From Notolepis coatsorum (lineage: Eukaryota > Chordata > Actinopteri > Aulopiformes > Paralepididae), in assembly GCA_963971535.1 (NCBI GenBank), contig OZ020593.1, positions 20,588,884 through 20,652,883 on the forward strand: a DNA stretch of 64,000 nucleotides. The letters run 5' to 3'. A program made the translations under genes and the position numbers. Of the stretch, positions 35,223 to 38,560 are shown in pieces. A model generated the notes under the pieces. That model was given only the letters and a program-made list of their open reading frames with translations. It searched no databases and was not told the origin of the DNA. Position 1 is the first letter of the stretch. Every line of letters starts with the position of its first letter.

Positions 35223-35401
35223 TGTCCCCAGCCATCGTGGGCGGTCTCCACAACATGGCCAGGTGCATCGACGCCCGGTCCTACACCGAGAGCCTCAACA
35301 TCCACACCCAAATAGTCAGCAGCAGCAACTTCAGCGAGATCTCCGCCTTCATGCCCGTCCTGAAGGTGGTGCTGACGCAGGCCAACAGACTGGGGGTCTG
35401 A
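265..35401 (+). CDS. sec31a: SEC31A, COPII coat subunit (5'-partial gene, 22 coding exons)
   Basis: SEC31 pairs with SEC13 to form the outer cage of COPII vesicles, which bud from endoplasmic reticulum exit sites; it stimulates the SAR1 GTPase through SEC23. Identification rests on close agreement of the spliced translation with the vertebrate SEC31A family over its whole length. Counting from the first visible codon: end of the N-terminal WD40 propeller (residues 1-136), linker and SEC13-completing blade (137-265), start of the alpha-solenoid (266-304), an unusual repeat-rich insertion (305-787), alpha-solenoid (788-1000), proline-rich SEC23-binding region (1000-1420) and conserved helical C-terminus (1420-1541, ending NRLGV). 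All introns are GT-AG. Exon lengths sum to 4626 nt, exactly 1542 codons including TGA. Roughly 200 N-terminal residues are missing off the left edge. I see no second frame break, so the gene looks functional. Paralogue SEC31B is less likely given the C-terminus and the TMEM150C/ENOPH1 neighbours. Confidence 0.95.
408..1025 (+). other. Intron with no gene; AT-rich, transposon fragment near its end
   Basis: Mostly AT-rich unique-looking sequence. Positions 855-981 match the right half of the element at 9478-10682 and read as a copy that lacks the internal hAT insertion found there. Nothing else is recognisable. Confidence 0.6.
1026..1125 (+). CDS. sec31a: SEC31A coding exon 2 of window (WD40 blade)
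   Basis: Translates as [20 protein letters not shown] followed by [13 protein letters not shown], a canonical SEC31A WD40 segment. Acceptor TTTCCAG, donor GAG|GTGAGG. It is 100 nt and ends in phase 0. Confidence 0.95.
1126..1240 (+). repeat. 45-47-bp tandem triplication of a splice donor
   Basis: The exon end CCCCAACACTGCAGAG and its GTGAGG donor are repeated twice downstream, giving GT donors at 1126, 1171 and 1218. Each extra copy is also preceded by an acceptor-like TTTACCTGCAG. Confidence 0.9.
1265..1880 (-). mobile_element. Degenerate LINE-type 3' region
   Basis: AT-rich segments (around 1300-1480) resemble reverse-oriented stretches near 16665 and 59160. They are followed at about 1660-1850 by a GC-richer block that looks like the noncoding 3' region of teleost LINEs. 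No intact reading frame was found. Confidence 0.45.
1904..2068 (+). CDS. sec31a: SEC31A coding exon 3 of window (last WD40 blade)
   Basis: Begins [20 protein letters not shown] and contains [22 protein letters not shown], the diagnostic last propeller blade of SEC31A. 165 nt, phase 0 at both ends, acceptor CCTCCAG, donor CAG|GTGAGG. Confidence 0.96.
2069..2385 (+). repeat. 35-bp minisatellite starting at a splice donor
   Basis: About nine copies of a 35-bp unit that opens with GTGAGGCAGAGACCCCCGCT. The first copy supplies the actual donor of the preceding exon, and GTGAGG (later GTGAGA) recurs in each unit. Degeneracy increases toward the right end. Confidence 0.92.
2596..2695 (+). repeat. 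Short AT-rich tandem repeat (~18-bp unit)
   Basis: About five copies of a unit like TGATTAATCAATTAGCTG, alternating with TTGGCTT variants. The stretch 2386-2595 before it shows nothing recognisable. Confidence 0.75.
2728..2965 (-). mobile_element. LINE 3' end with (TCAA)n-type tail
   Basis: Reverse-oriented copy of a family also at 42733-42965 and, in + orientation, 57948-58102. The tail reads TTGATTGATTGA at the left and is followed by the conserved noncoding 3' end containing CAGAATGGGTACAGTACAG. It is 5'-truncated, as expected of retrotransposed LINEs. Confidence 0.7.
2966..3446 (+). other. Intronic sequence with no gene
   Basis: AT-rich. Contains a LINE-like tail motif (TTAACCTTTATTTAACCAGG, about 2970) in a diverged context. 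Nothing else is recognised before the acceptor CTGCAG at 3446. Confidence 0.4.
3447..3602 (+). CDS. sec31a: SEC31A coding exon 4 of window
   Basis: Contains [19 protein letters not shown] and [18 protein letters not shown], conserved immediately after the SEC31A propeller. 156 nt, phase 0 at both ends, donor GCA|GTGAGT. Confidence 0.96.
3684..4261 (-). mobile_element. hAT-type MITE with nested SINE, 8-bp TSD
   Basis: Ends TAGGGATG...CATCCCTA with CCGATA-rich subterminal regions. It is flanked by the 8-bp duplication GTCTTAAC (3676-3683 and 4262-4269). Same family as 10307-10664 and 27354-27674 but in opposite orientation. A tRNA-derived SINE interrupts it near one end. Confidence 0.88.
4021..4243 (+). 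mobile_element. tRNA-derived SINE nested in hAT element
   Basis: Pol III box A-like TAGCTCACCG and box B-like GAGTTCGACTCCC near the 5' end, with a poly(A) tail at the 3' end. Flanked by CAATATCG on both sides (4013-4020, 4244-4251), so it inserted after the hAT. Sister copy at 9706-9942. Confidence 0.88.
4270..5136 (+). other. Intronic sequence; degenerate LINE-like remnants
   Basis: 4265-4385 holds a few imperfect repeats around AAAGGGTTAA. 4480-4870 weakly resembles the LINE remnants at 32868 and 13779 (reverse orientation). No gene seen. Confidence 0.4.
5137..5420 (-). mobile_element. LINE 3' end, (AATCT)n-tail family, minus orientation
   Basis: Contains the shared core ATACAGCACAAGTACAGTAC and GGCATCCAACCA found in at least six other copies in the window (18170, 19150, 28535, 32048, 42400, 59150). 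Confidence 0.7.
5515..5700 (-). repeat. Dispersed repeat fragment
   Basis: Starts with the LINE-tail-like AACCTTTATTTACCCAGG, followed by a block typical of teleost dispersed repeats (CACACCTGGGAGCTGCCCAG). The rest of the intron, 5700-6300, has no recognisable feature. Confidence 0.45.
6309..6512 (+). repeat. (CT)n microsatellite serving as polypyrimidine tract
   Basis: About 200 nt of almost pure CT/C repeats run directly into the acceptor CTAG at 6514 of the next SEC31A exon. Confidence 0.95.
6515..6745 (+). CDS. sec31a: SEC31A coding exon 5 of window (SEC13-completing blade)
   Basis: Begins [13 protein letters not shown], the segment that in SEC31 inserts into SEC13 to complete its propeller, and continues to [10 protein letters not shown], the start of the alpha-solenoid. 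Contains a QQPQQPQQ tract. 231 nt, phase 0 at both ends, donor AAG|GTGGGA. Confidence 0.96.
6862..6912 (+). repeat. (ATT)n microsatellite
   Basis: Tandem TTA/ATT run of about 50 nt in an AT-rich intron. Confidence 0.9.
7072..7500 (-). mobile_element. LINE 3' end, minus orientation
   Basis: Starts TTGATTGAATACTTTATTTT followed by GACACAATCGTAGGACAAA. The same junction sequence appears reversed at 55215-55280. 5'-truncated and without an intact frame. Confidence 0.6.
7563..7637 (+). CDS. sec31a: SEC31A coding exon 6 of window
   Basis: [20 protein letters not shown] matches the SEC31A solenoid start. 75 nt, phase 0 at both ends, donor AAA|GTGAGA. Confidence 0.95.
7661..8100 (+). repeat. Dispersed repeat with internal ~50-bp tandem array
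   Basis: Opens CATTTACATTTAGTCATTTA, a very common teleost dispersed repeat that also occurs at 61775-61965. From about 7800 it expands into tandem copies of a unit with GACATATTAGTATAGTA. Confidence 0.75.
8253..8294 (+). CDS. sec31a: SEC31A coding exon 7 of window (small)
   Basis: Encodes [14 protein letters not shown]. Only 42 nt, phase 0 at both ends, acceptor CTCCCAG, donor GAG|GTAAGG. It falls where the human protein has a short acidic linker within the solenoid. Phase closure supports it. Confidence 0.85.
8295..9477 (+). other. Intronic sequence with no gene
   Basis: 9170-9260 resembles the LINE 3' piece at 34735-34840 (shared TTCATACAGTAAAAC). The remainder shows nothing recognisable. 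Confidence 0.4.
9706..9942 (+). mobile_element. tRNA-derived SINE with 15-bp TSD
   Basis: Same family as 4021-4243, with box B-like GAGTTCGATTCCC and an A-rich tail. Flanked by AAAAGATAAAAACAG at 9691-9705 and 9943-9957. Confidence 0.9.
10307..10664 (+). mobile_element. hAT-type MITE, 358 bp, perfect 8-bp TSD
   Basis: TAGGGATG...CATCCCTA ends, CCGATA-rich subterminal repeats, flanked by ATTACTGC at 10299-10306 and 10665-10672. The related sequence at 945-981 shows the matching unoccupied site. Confidence 0.92.
10837..12081 (+). CDS. sec31a: SEC31A coding exon 8 of window: 415-codon repeat-built insertion
   Basis: A 1245-nt open stretch, phase 0 at both ends, with acceptor GTGTGCAG and donor GAG|GTACCC, joined in frame to its neighbours. 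The protein is acidic and proline-rich. It has about a dozen copies of the octapeptide ELVLEPVA (24-bp units, about 10933-11292), then four copies of a 22-residue unit (66-bp units, 11437-11700) containing [10 protein letters not shown], then a Phe/Asp/Pro-rich tail. The human protein as I recall it has only a short acidic linker here. The open frame over 1.2 kb, the closing phases and the following acidic exon argue it is coding, perhaps alternatively spliced. If read through, the frame stops at 12172-12174. Confidence 0.72.
10933..11292 (+). repeat. 24-bp coding minisatellite
   Basis: Roughly fourteen imperfect copies of a 24-bp unit such as GAACTAGTGCTTGAGCCTGT, in frame so that each copy encodes eight residues. 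Copies differ mainly at third codon positions. Confidence 0.9.
11437..11700 (+). repeat. 66-bp coding minisatellite (4 copies)
   Basis: Four near-identical 66-bp units beginning CAGCCTCCCCTCCTCCTGG, each encoding 22 residues in frame. Confidence 0.95.
12082..12664 (+). other. Intron; possible alternative 3' end of SEC31A
   Basis: The upstream reading frame continues past the donor to a TGA/TAG-free end at TAG 12172-12174, and AATAAA occurs at 12288-12293. This could be an intronic polyadenylation isoform. A short (TC)n lies at 12313-12341. Confidence 0.35.
12665..12869 (+). CDS. sec31a: SEC31A coding exon 9 of window (acidic repeat)
   Basis: Encodes [15 protein letters not shown] and repeated VEEEVP units from an 18-bp coding repeat (about 12713-12812), then GVNLSISQ. 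The latter aligns with the FNISVSGD segment that precedes the solenoid in vertebrate SEC31A. 205 nt, leaves one base for the next exon, donor G|GTTAGT. Confidence 0.88.
12896..13012 (+). repeat. 117-bp near-perfect inverted repeat (hairpin MITE)
   Basis: GACCTATCTCAAGCCCCGCC at the left pairs with GGCAGGGTTTGAGATAGGTC at the right, continuing inward through CCTCCAATCA / TGATTGGAGG. It sits 26 nt after a splice donor. A related end occurs near 466-505. Confidence 0.8.
13015..13734 (+). mobile_element. TTAA-flanked element (piggyBac-like MITE)
   Basis: TTAACACTTTCAGCGCCA at the left mirrors TGGCGCTGAATGTGTTAA at the right, with TTAA at both borders, the piggyBac target signature. Internal sequence parallels the elements at 55176-57406 and 62704-63653, including a G-run followed by TCGTTT. 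No transposase frame. Confidence 0.7.
13779..14150 (-). mobile_element. LINE reverse-transcriptase C-terminal remnant
   Basis: Reverse frame contains [16 protein letters not shown] and a [14 protein letters not shown] motif, matching the better preserved remnant at 47921-48645 and the one at 32868-33290. It is truncated and frameshifted. Confidence 0.7.
14304..14733 (+). mobile_element. hAT-type element, 430 bp, perfect 8-bp TSD
   Basis: TAGGGCTGTC...CAGCCCTA ends with GTCGACTA subterminal motifs, flanked by GTTGACAC (14296-14303, 14734-14741). It ends only 28 nt before the next exon. Sister copy at 34054-34511. Confidence 0.92.
14762..14940 (+). CDS. sec31a: SEC31A coding exon 10 of window (alpha-solenoid)
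   Basis: [20 protein letters not shown] and [19 protein letters not shown] are hallmark SEC31A solenoid sequences. 179 nt, acceptor TTTGCAG, donor AAG|GTAATG. Confidence 0.97.
15127..15623 (+). mobile_element. hAT-type element with CGAAGCTTCG subterminal motifs
   Basis: TAGGGCTGTC...CAGCCCTA ends and palindromic CGAAGCTTCG near both ends. No clear target duplication. It ends 43 nt before the next exon. Confidence 0.75.
15667..15793 (+). CDS. sec31a: SEC31A coding exon 11 of window (alpha-solenoid)
   Basis: [20 protein letters not shown] and [20 protein letters not shown] match SEC31A. 127 nt, acceptor CGGCAG, donor G|GTTAGT. Confidence 0.96.
15799..16031 (+). repeat. (CT)n-rich microsatellite upstream of an acceptor
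   Basis: Interrupted CTCTCTGTCTC repeats fill nearly the whole intron between two SEC31A exons. Confidence 0.93.
16059..16204 (+). CDS. sec31a: SEC31A coding exon 12 of window (alpha-solenoid)
   Basis: [20 protein letters not shown] and [20 protein letters not shown] match the family. 146 nt, acceptor CTACACAG, donor CAG|GTCTGT. Confidence 0.95.
16205..16350 (+). repeat. ~50-bp tandem repeat copying exon end and donor four times
   Basis: TGTCCTCTGTCTCTACAG|GT, which is the last 18 nt of the exon plus its donor, recurs with GT at 16205, 16255, 16313 and 16349, separated by (GT)n. Confidence 0.92.
16465..16635 (+). CDS. sec31a: SEC31A coding exon 13 of window (alpha-solenoid)
   Basis: [20 protein letters not shown] and AMASQ-like helices through YLPDNTNQ match SEC31A. 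171 nt, phase 0 at both ends, donor CAG|GTATGG. Confidence 0.96.
16751..18161 (+). mobile_element. hAT-type element (outer), 1411 bp, perfect TSD
   Basis: TAGGGGTGTAACGGTACAC at the left mirrors GTGTACCTTTACACCCCTA at the right. Flanked by GTATACAT at 16743-16750 and 18162-18169. Contains a second hAT element, plus a fragment of a third type near 16902. Confidence 0.9.
17092..18112 (+). mobile_element. hAT-type element (inner), 1021 bp, perfect TSD
   Basis: TAGGGGTGGACGGTATGG...CCGTCCACCCCTA ends, flanked by GTACACAC at 17084-17091 and 18113-18120. Inserted into the outer element. No transposase frame recognised. Confidence 0.92.
18170..18557 (+). mobile_element. LINE 3' end, (AATCT)n tail, plus orientation
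   Basis: Contains GGATGCCAAACTTC and TGTACTTGTGCTGCATGATG, ending in an ATCTAATCTAATCT tail. Confidence 0.72.
18640..18996 (+). CDS. sec31a: SEC31A coding exon 14 of window (proline-rich)
   Basis: Begins [20 protein letters not shown], the end of the structured region, followed by Pro/Ala/Gln-rich repeats ([13 protein letters not shown] units encoded by a roughly 40-bp repeat) and ends PPQYYQP. 357 nt, phase 0 at both ends, donor CCG|GTAGGT. Confidence 0.95.
19150..19500 (-). mobile_element. LINE 3' end, (AATCT)n-tail family, minus orientation
   Basis: TTAGATTAGATT tail at the left, then the shared core including ACAGCACAAGTACAGTACAA. Close copy of 32048-32585. Confidence 0.72.
19879..19983 (+). 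CDS. sec31a: SEC31A coding exon 15 of window
   Basis: [19 protein letters not shown] resembles the human VRIAPTVTTWSNKTPTTLP segment in the proline-rich region. 105 nt, phase 0 at both ends, acceptor CTCCAG, donor CAG|GTATAC. Confidence 0.9.
20118..20445 (+). repeat. Dispersed repeat, inverted partner of 26485-27245
   Basis: TTGTATCTACCAGGGCTC through GAGCACCTACTATAG is the reverse complement of 26485-27245 apart from the hAT element inserted there. A C-rich stretch (20441-20518) and (GTT)n (20656-20680) follow. Confidence 0.82.
20815..25545 (+). repeat. 19-bp satellite array, ~4.7 kb, ~250 copies
   Basis: Unit ACAGTAGAGGAGCATAGAG, 19 nt. Variants include GTGG for GAGG, a 4-nt insertion (GACAGACA), a 3-nt insertion (GAGGAGGAG), GGGAC, CGGTAG and GGAACAT. 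Blocks of variants recur, for example around 24055 and 24249 (194 bp apart) and 25404, showing higher-order duplication. The minus strand lacks stops in all three frames, which yields three overlapping frames of about 1580-1760 codons; these are repeat artefacts. It lies in the SEC31A intron between exons 15 and 16 of the window. Confidence 0.97.
25546..25750 (+). repeat. Satellite edge duplication and pyrimidine minisatellite before an acceptor
   Basis: A block containing GCAGGAGAGAGACCCAGT is duplicated (about 25549-25619). From 25668 a roughly 14-15-bp unit CTGTCCTCTCCTGC(T) repeats about five times and leads straight into the acceptor CTGTCCCAG. Confidence 0.88.
25751..25865 (+). CDS. sec31a: SEC31A coding exon 16 of window (proline-rich)
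   Basis: [20 protein letters not shown] through MYSHQYQ. 115 nt, phase 0 in, one base left over. The exact start among tandem CAG codons is ambiguous by whole codons. Proline-rich region that contacts SEC23. Confidence 0.88.
25866..25970 (+). repeat. 46-bp tandem repeat copying exon end and donor
   Basis: CAGTACCAGC|GTAAGTGTTCTG is repeated with donors at 25866, about 25912 (GGTAGG variant) and 25958. Confidence 0.92.
26485..27245 (-). repeat. Inverted copy of 20118-20445 carrying a hAT insertion
   Basis: Reverse complement of the 20.1-kb repeat, split by a 446-bp hAT element. The stretch 25971-26484 before it shows nothing recognisable apart from short GA and C runs. Confidence 0.82.
26638..27083 (+). 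mobile_element. hAT-type element, 446 bp, perfect 8-bp TSD
   Basis: TAGGGCTGAACG...CGTGCAGCCCTA ends with AATCG-rich subterminal regions, flanked by CTAGAGAT (26630-26637, 27084-27091). The uninterrupted partner at 20.1 kb shows the pre-insertion site. Confidence 0.93.
27354..27674 (+). mobile_element. hAT-type MITE, 321 bp, perfect 8-bp TSD
   Basis: TAGGGATGCTCG...CGGACATCCCTA, flanked by CTGGAATG at 27346-27353 and 27675-27682. Same family as 10307-10664. Confidence 0.93.
27781..27817 (+). repeat. (TACTG)n microsatellite
   Basis: About seven tandem GTACT pentamers. Confidence 0.9.
27951..28340 (+). CDS. sec31a: SEC31A coding exon 17 of window (proline-rich)
   Basis: 390 nt encoding a Pro/Ser/Tyr-rich stretch with [17 protein letters not shown], matching the human SSGASFQHGGPGAPP motif. 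Acceptor AACCCCAG, donor TCAG|GTACAC chosen because it keeps the frame into the next exon. A second GT at 28355 would shift it. Confidence 0.92.
28535..28650 (-). mobile_element. LINE 3' fragment, (AATCT)n-tail family
   Basis: Short copy with ACAGCACAAGTACAGTACAA and GGCATCCAACCAGAG. The flanking 28341-28534 and 28650-29050 contain nothing else recognisable. Confidence 0.65.
29062..29452 (+). mobile_element. Mutator-like MITE with long TIRs and 9-bp TSD
   Basis: 391 bp. Arms contain GGCCACTGACGTTTCTGGTC and its reverse complement; flanks are GGCCGGGAC at 29053-29061 and 29453-29461. Internal CTTCGAAAGAG and CTAACCTTAACC motifs are also in reversed orientation. Related to 36411-36738. Confidence 0.82.
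29485..29720 (-). mobile_element. LINE 3' fragment
   Basis: Shares a GGGGAGATACAGGTATGGGC stretch with 30385-30665. Positions 30090-30190 that follow are simple AT-rich repeats. Confidence 0.55.
30385..30665 (-). mobile_element. LINE 3' end (GATCCCCTTGGGGAAATT family)
   Basis: Opens TATTACTTTATTGATCCCCT, a common 3' terminus of teleost LINEs, reverse-oriented. Sister at 38255-38560. Confidence 0.65.
30800..30935 (+). repeat. Imperfect 14-25-bp tandem repeat
   Basis: Repeats of GTCTAGCAATCAAA alternating with AGAGCCAATCAAA. Confidence 0.8.
31024..31082 (+). CDS. sec31a: SEC31A coding exon 18 of window
   Basis: [20 protein letters not shown] is nearly identical to the human segment. 59 nt, donor AAG|GTGAGT, ends in phase 0. 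Confidence 0.97.
31083..31594 (+). other. Intronic sequence with no gene
   Basis: A duplicated ACTGTAGTTTTAATGTAGTT motif lies at 31225-31300 and a LINE-like fragment at about 31340-31500. Nothing else. Confidence 0.4.
31595..32009 (+). mobile_element. Long tRNA-derived SINE, 12-bp TSD
   Basis: Begins with GTCAGGTGGCGTAGCGGAG, has a tRNA-like TTCGAATCC box B, and ends in an A-rich tail. Flanked by AAACATTGTCAG at 31583-31594 and 32010-32021. Sisters at 41408, 49527 and 50435. Confidence 0.9.
32048..32585 (-). mobile_element. LINE 3' end with internal duplications, ending next to an acceptor
   Basis: (AATCT)n-tail family, minus orientation. A segment with GTATGTACAGAGTTGTAGTA is present three times. 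It ends 8 nt before the next SEC31A exon. Confidence 0.72.
32594..32836 (+). CDS. sec31a: SEC31A coding exon 19 of window
   Basis: [20 protein letters not shown] through [14 protein letters not shown] matches the human PVPITSPIMNPLGDP and EGAPGAPIGNTFQ segments. 243 nt, phase 0 at both ends, donor CAA|GTAGGC. Confidence 0.96.
32868..33290 (-). mobile_element. LINE 3' end with RT C-terminal remnant
   Basis: Starts TTTCAAACCTTTATTTCAAC (reversed tail). The reverse frame carries [16 protein letters not shown] as in 13779-14150. Confidence 0.7.
33390..33509 (+). CDS. sec31a: SEC31A coding exon 20 of window
   Basis: [20 protein letters not shown] and [19 protein letters not shown] match the conserved C-terminal helical domain. 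120 nt, phase 0 at both ends, donor CCT|GTGAGT. Confidence 0.97.
33510..33700 (+). repeat. 52-bp tandem repeat copying exon end and donor
   Basis: GACCCT|GTGAGTACAAGACG is repeated about 3.7 times. The second copy keeps an intact donor (33562); the later ones are mutated (TTGAGT, GTCAGT). Confidence 0.93.
33971..34042 (+). CDS. sec31a: SEC31A coding exon 21 of window
   Basis: [20 protein letters not shown] and REET match the family. 72 nt, phase 0 at both ends, donor ACA|GTAAGT. Confidence 0.97.
34054..34511 (+). mobile_element. hAT-type element 11 nt after a splice donor
   Basis: TAGGGCTGTC...CAGCCCTA ends, sister of 14304-14733. Flanks AGTCATAC and GTTCATAC agree at six of eight positions. 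Confidence 0.85.
34633..34860 (-). mobile_element. LINE 3' end with (CAAGTT) tail
   Basis: CAAGTTCAAGTTGAAGTTTC tail then GTGCTTCATACAGTAAAAC, shared with 9170-9260. Confidence 0.6.
34874..35125 (+). mobile_element. tRNA-derived SINE
   Basis: GGCAGTGGCTCAGGCGGTAG start with box A and GTTCGATTCCC box B, then CCTTGAGCAAGACACTTAAC and a 3' end with AAAGCGCTTTGGATAAAAG. Same family as 36784 and 50308. Confidence 0.85.
35185..35219 (+). repeat. (CT)n microsatellite as polypyrimidine tract
   Basis: Pure CT run ending in the CTCAG acceptor of the last SEC31A exon. Confidence 0.95.
35222..35401 (+). CDS. sec31a: SEC31A last coding exon with stop
   Basis: [20 protein letters not shown] through [19 protein letters not shown] and TGA. 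The C-terminus is nearly identical to other vertebrates. 180 nt including stop. Confidence 0.98.
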
Positions 35402-36215
35402 ACAGGGTCATGGGATCGTGACCTCTCTCTCTCCCACGTCTCGACCGCCACGGTGGAGAAAGACCCGGCGAAGGGGTCGTCGTCGCGGATGGAACGGAAA
35501 ACGAGAGCGGGACGATGTGCTTTTTCGGGAGCTAAAAGTGCTCAAATTGTCTGGTGTTTTTAGCTGGTGTCACGGCGGAGTCGGGCTCGCGGTGTAGCGA
35601 TACTCCCTGAGGGAATATTGTGAGATGTGTGAAATGATTGTTAAAAACCTCCTTTGTGTCCTTTTTTTTTTTTTTATATATATATATCAGAGCTACTCGT
35701 AACACAACTCAAACACAAGCCATGCCCCCTACACAATATATCGGACCAAAAACATCGCCAGTCTGGACTTGTGTCAACGCAGAACAACTCATTCCCCTTT
35801 CTCTAGGACGTCTAATGTTGTCGGGGGTGTTTTTTCCTTTGTTGTCTTCTATTTGTTTTTTTTGTCTGTTTTTATTTCCAGTATAATAATCACACTCGGA
35901 GCAGAGTGCAATGGAGGGGTTTCCCTTTTTAAAAACACAGAGACTGTACTTGTACGGGATTTTAAAGGAATGCATGCTTAATACGGACGCTTGGAGCTGC
36001 CTCGTGATCTGGAGGTAATTCTCACGTGGGTCCGAATCAGAGAGAGAGAGAGAGAGAGAGCGGATGGAGAGACCAGGACAGAGAGACCAGGACGTGTTAG
36101 TCTTGAGTGTCTCGTCTTGCTCACATTGTTCCTCCCAAGGTGGTTGATAATGAAACTTTTGTTTTCGATTTGACTACATGCAATATTTTCAATAATAAAT
36201 AGTATTTATTTAAAA
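35402..36215 (+). other. sec31a: SEC31A 3' UTR (probable)
   Basis: Non-repetitive sequence after the stop, ending shortly after AATAAA at 36194-36199. A (GA)n run lies at about 36041-36061. Confidence 0.7.
36194..36199 (+). terminator. sec31a: Probable SEC31A poly(A) signal
   Basis: Canonical AATAAA about 790 nt after the stop, with no competing strong signal before it. Confidence 0.6.
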
Positions 36216-36410
36216 CATGCTCCTTGATTATTTTGACATCAATTGTTTTTTTGGTTTTTTTAGAAGCGTAAAGTTCTGGTGATTGTACAGACTTTCACCA
36301 GACTAAAGAATGCACCCCTTATACCCTCTGAACCCAGAGTCTTTAAGGAGCCCTCACTGCGTATAAGGGGCGCATTCTGGGAATGATTAATTTTGGGGGA
36401 GGGGGGGTTC

Positions 36411-36738
36411 GCATCTATGCTTTTACCAAACGGTTCGTGTTTCCGCGTTCCCGTTTTGCGCTCTGATTGGCCACGCATGTTTCTGGTCATGTGACGTGCG
36501 CCCAATCGCATGACGCGCCCATTTCCGCCTCGACTAGCAGCAAACTACCTAACGCCTACGATCCACACTCTAACCTTAACCAACTTCGAAAGAGCGCCTA
36601 AGCTTAACCGTCCAAAGTACTTGCCGTCACACGATTGGGCGCACATGTCACATGACCAGAAACGTCAGTGGCCAATCAGAGCGCAAAACGGGAACACTGA
36701 AACACGAACCATTTGGTAAAAGCAATCAGGCGGGAGGG
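36411..36738 (+). mobile_element. Mutator-like MITE with long TIRs
   Basis: Arms share GCTTTTACCAAA / TTTGGTAAAAGC and GCCCAATCG / CGATTGGGC. Flanks both read GGGGGGTTC (36402-36410, 36739-36747), though the G-run makes the exact 9-bp duplication uncertain. Conserved with 29062-29452. Confidence 0.72.
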
Positions 36739-36783
36739 GGGGGGTTCAGCACCCCTTGTACTGTAATGACTGTAACATGGGGG

Positions 36784-37615
36784 CGTGACAGTGGCTCAGG
36801 AGGTAGAGCGGTCGCGTGTAGCTGTTCCGCAACAGTAAGTGACTTCCGGGGTAGGCCTGATTGGCCCCGACAGGCACGTGACGCGCAACTTTCTCTGCCG
36901 CGCGGCAGAGCTTGCGGAATGATGTAACCGTCCAAATCCGCTATGACTCTCATTCAGCGCTTTAGCTCACCTCGCAGAGCAGCGGTCCTGCGATCCTGCG
37001 GTCCGTTGTTGACGAGTTCGAATCCCATCGAATTTTTTTTTTTTAACGTGATTTTTTTTTTAACGTGTATTCTTTCGCCGGTTAAGGTTAGGCATGGTTA
37101 AGGTTAAGGTTAGGCATTGTTTCGGAGTTGGTTAAGGTTAGAACGGTTAAGTTTAGGCGCTGTTAAGGAGCTGGTTAAGGTTAGAGTTTGTGTTAGAGAA
37201 TGGCAATATTCTTTCTATGGTTAAGGTTAGGCATGGTTATGGTTAAGGTTAAGGTTAGGCATTGTTTCGGAGTTGGTTAAGGTTAGAACGGTTAAGTTTA
37301 GGCGCTGTTAAGGAGCTGGTTAAGGTTAGAGTTTGTGTTAGAGAATGGCAATAGACAGCCTATTTCCGCGCGACAGCTCTCAGCAGCCTCGTTGCGCGTC
37401 CTGAGTTTGCCGCGTCACGTGCCTGTCGGGGCCAATCAGGCCTACCCGGAAGTCACTTACTGTTGCGGAACCGGTACACGCAGAGCGGTCACCTGGTAAT
37501 CAGAAGGCTCCCGGTTTGATTCCCGGCTCCTGCTGGCTAGAGCACGTCAAAGTGTCCTTGAGCAAAGACACTTAACCCCTAACTGCTCCTGATGAGCAGG
37601 TCGGCACCTTGACAG
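36784..37615 (+). mobile_element. tRNA-derived SINE split by an inserted element
   Basis: 5' part GTGACAGTGGCTCAGGAGG at 36784-36813; the 3' part resumes at 37482 with GAGCGGTCACCTGGTAATCA and CCTTGAGCAAAGACACTTAA. The 668-bp insertion lies between the halves. Confidence 0.85.
36814..37481 (+). mobile_element. Long-TIR element in a SINE, 9-bp TSD
   Basis: About 75-bp inverted ends containing GTTCCGCAACAGTAAGTGAC. Flanked by AGAGCGGTC at 36805-36813 and 37482-37490, so Mutator-like by TIR length and TSD. Inside are two tandem copies of a roughly 145-bp block rich in GGTTAAGGTTAGG (37080-37350), and a tRNA-like TTCGAATCCC. Confidence 0.85.
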
Positions 37616-37674
37616 GCTTCAAGTTTTAAAGTACTCAACTTTTGCCATGTTTTCTATGCAAAATCTTTTTCTTC

Positions 37675-38100
37675 TGAGTTCAAGTTCAAGTTTCTTTATT
37701 AGTTGTCATACACAAGTACAGAATACTTTTATACAAAATGCTTCTTTCTGTTACGCTCCAGTCCAGAGACTGTGCTAGGCAAAAAAGATAAGTATAAAAT
37801 AAGTATAGCAAGTATAAAATAGAAGTCAAGTACGTAGACAAAAATTTTCAGTATATACATACATACAATGCTCAATGTAGAGTAGAAGTAACTGAGTTAC
37901 CATACAATATACTATACAGTGCAAAGGATGAGGTACAATTTAGGTACAATTTACAGTAAGGTGTAATGAGGTATGGGTTGTAGTGCAAATTCTTTACCAA
38001 TAAATATAAAGTGTGCTTAGGTGTTCTAAAGTGGGTGCTGCAGTGAGTTGTATGTTTAAAGTGAGTGTGTGCGTGTGGATGTGTGTGCTGTGAGTGCATT
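37675..38100 (-). mobile_element. LINE 3' end with (CAAGTT) tail
   Basis: GAGTTCAAGTTCAAGTTTC tail then TTATTAGTTGTCATACACAA. Long noncoding 3' region, no intact frame. Confidence 0.6.
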
Positions 38101-38254
38101 TGATGGTTGTTACATATTGTTATTTTTTGTTGAGTAACTAGTAACTCATGGGTTCAGATGAATGTAGTGGAGTAAAAAGTAATATTCCTTTGAAATGTAT
38201 AGTGGAGTGAAAATACAAAGTTCCCTACAATGAAAATACTCATTAAAATAAGAT

Positions 38255-38560
38255 AAGATATTCCTTTATTGATCTCCTTGGGGAAATGGAGGGGGGAGGG
38301 GATGTACAGGTCTGGGCAGGGTAATATATATAGAAAATTTAAATACATAAATAGAGGCAGTAAAATTTGATCTGAATAGAGATTATGAGGAAAAAATAAA
38401 CAGTGTAAAAAATGTAATTAACTCAATATGAAGATTTTTTTTTATATAATGTTAAATATTACACTATATAAAAATTGTGTAAACAAAGGTGCAGCTGAGG
38501 GTTTGTATGCCCTATCGGTTATATTATACGTTACAATAAATATAGGCAATAAATCATTTA
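38255..38560 (-). mobile_element. LINE 3' end (GATCTCCTTGGGGAAAT family)
   Basis: AAGATATTCCTTTATTGATC start and shared internal segments with 30385-30665. Confidence 0.65.

Noticed and set aside
37080-37350. Interstitial telomere
   Set aside because: GGTTAAGG and GTTAGG motifs are scattered, not (TTAGGG)n, and belong to the internal tandem blocks of the long-TIR element.
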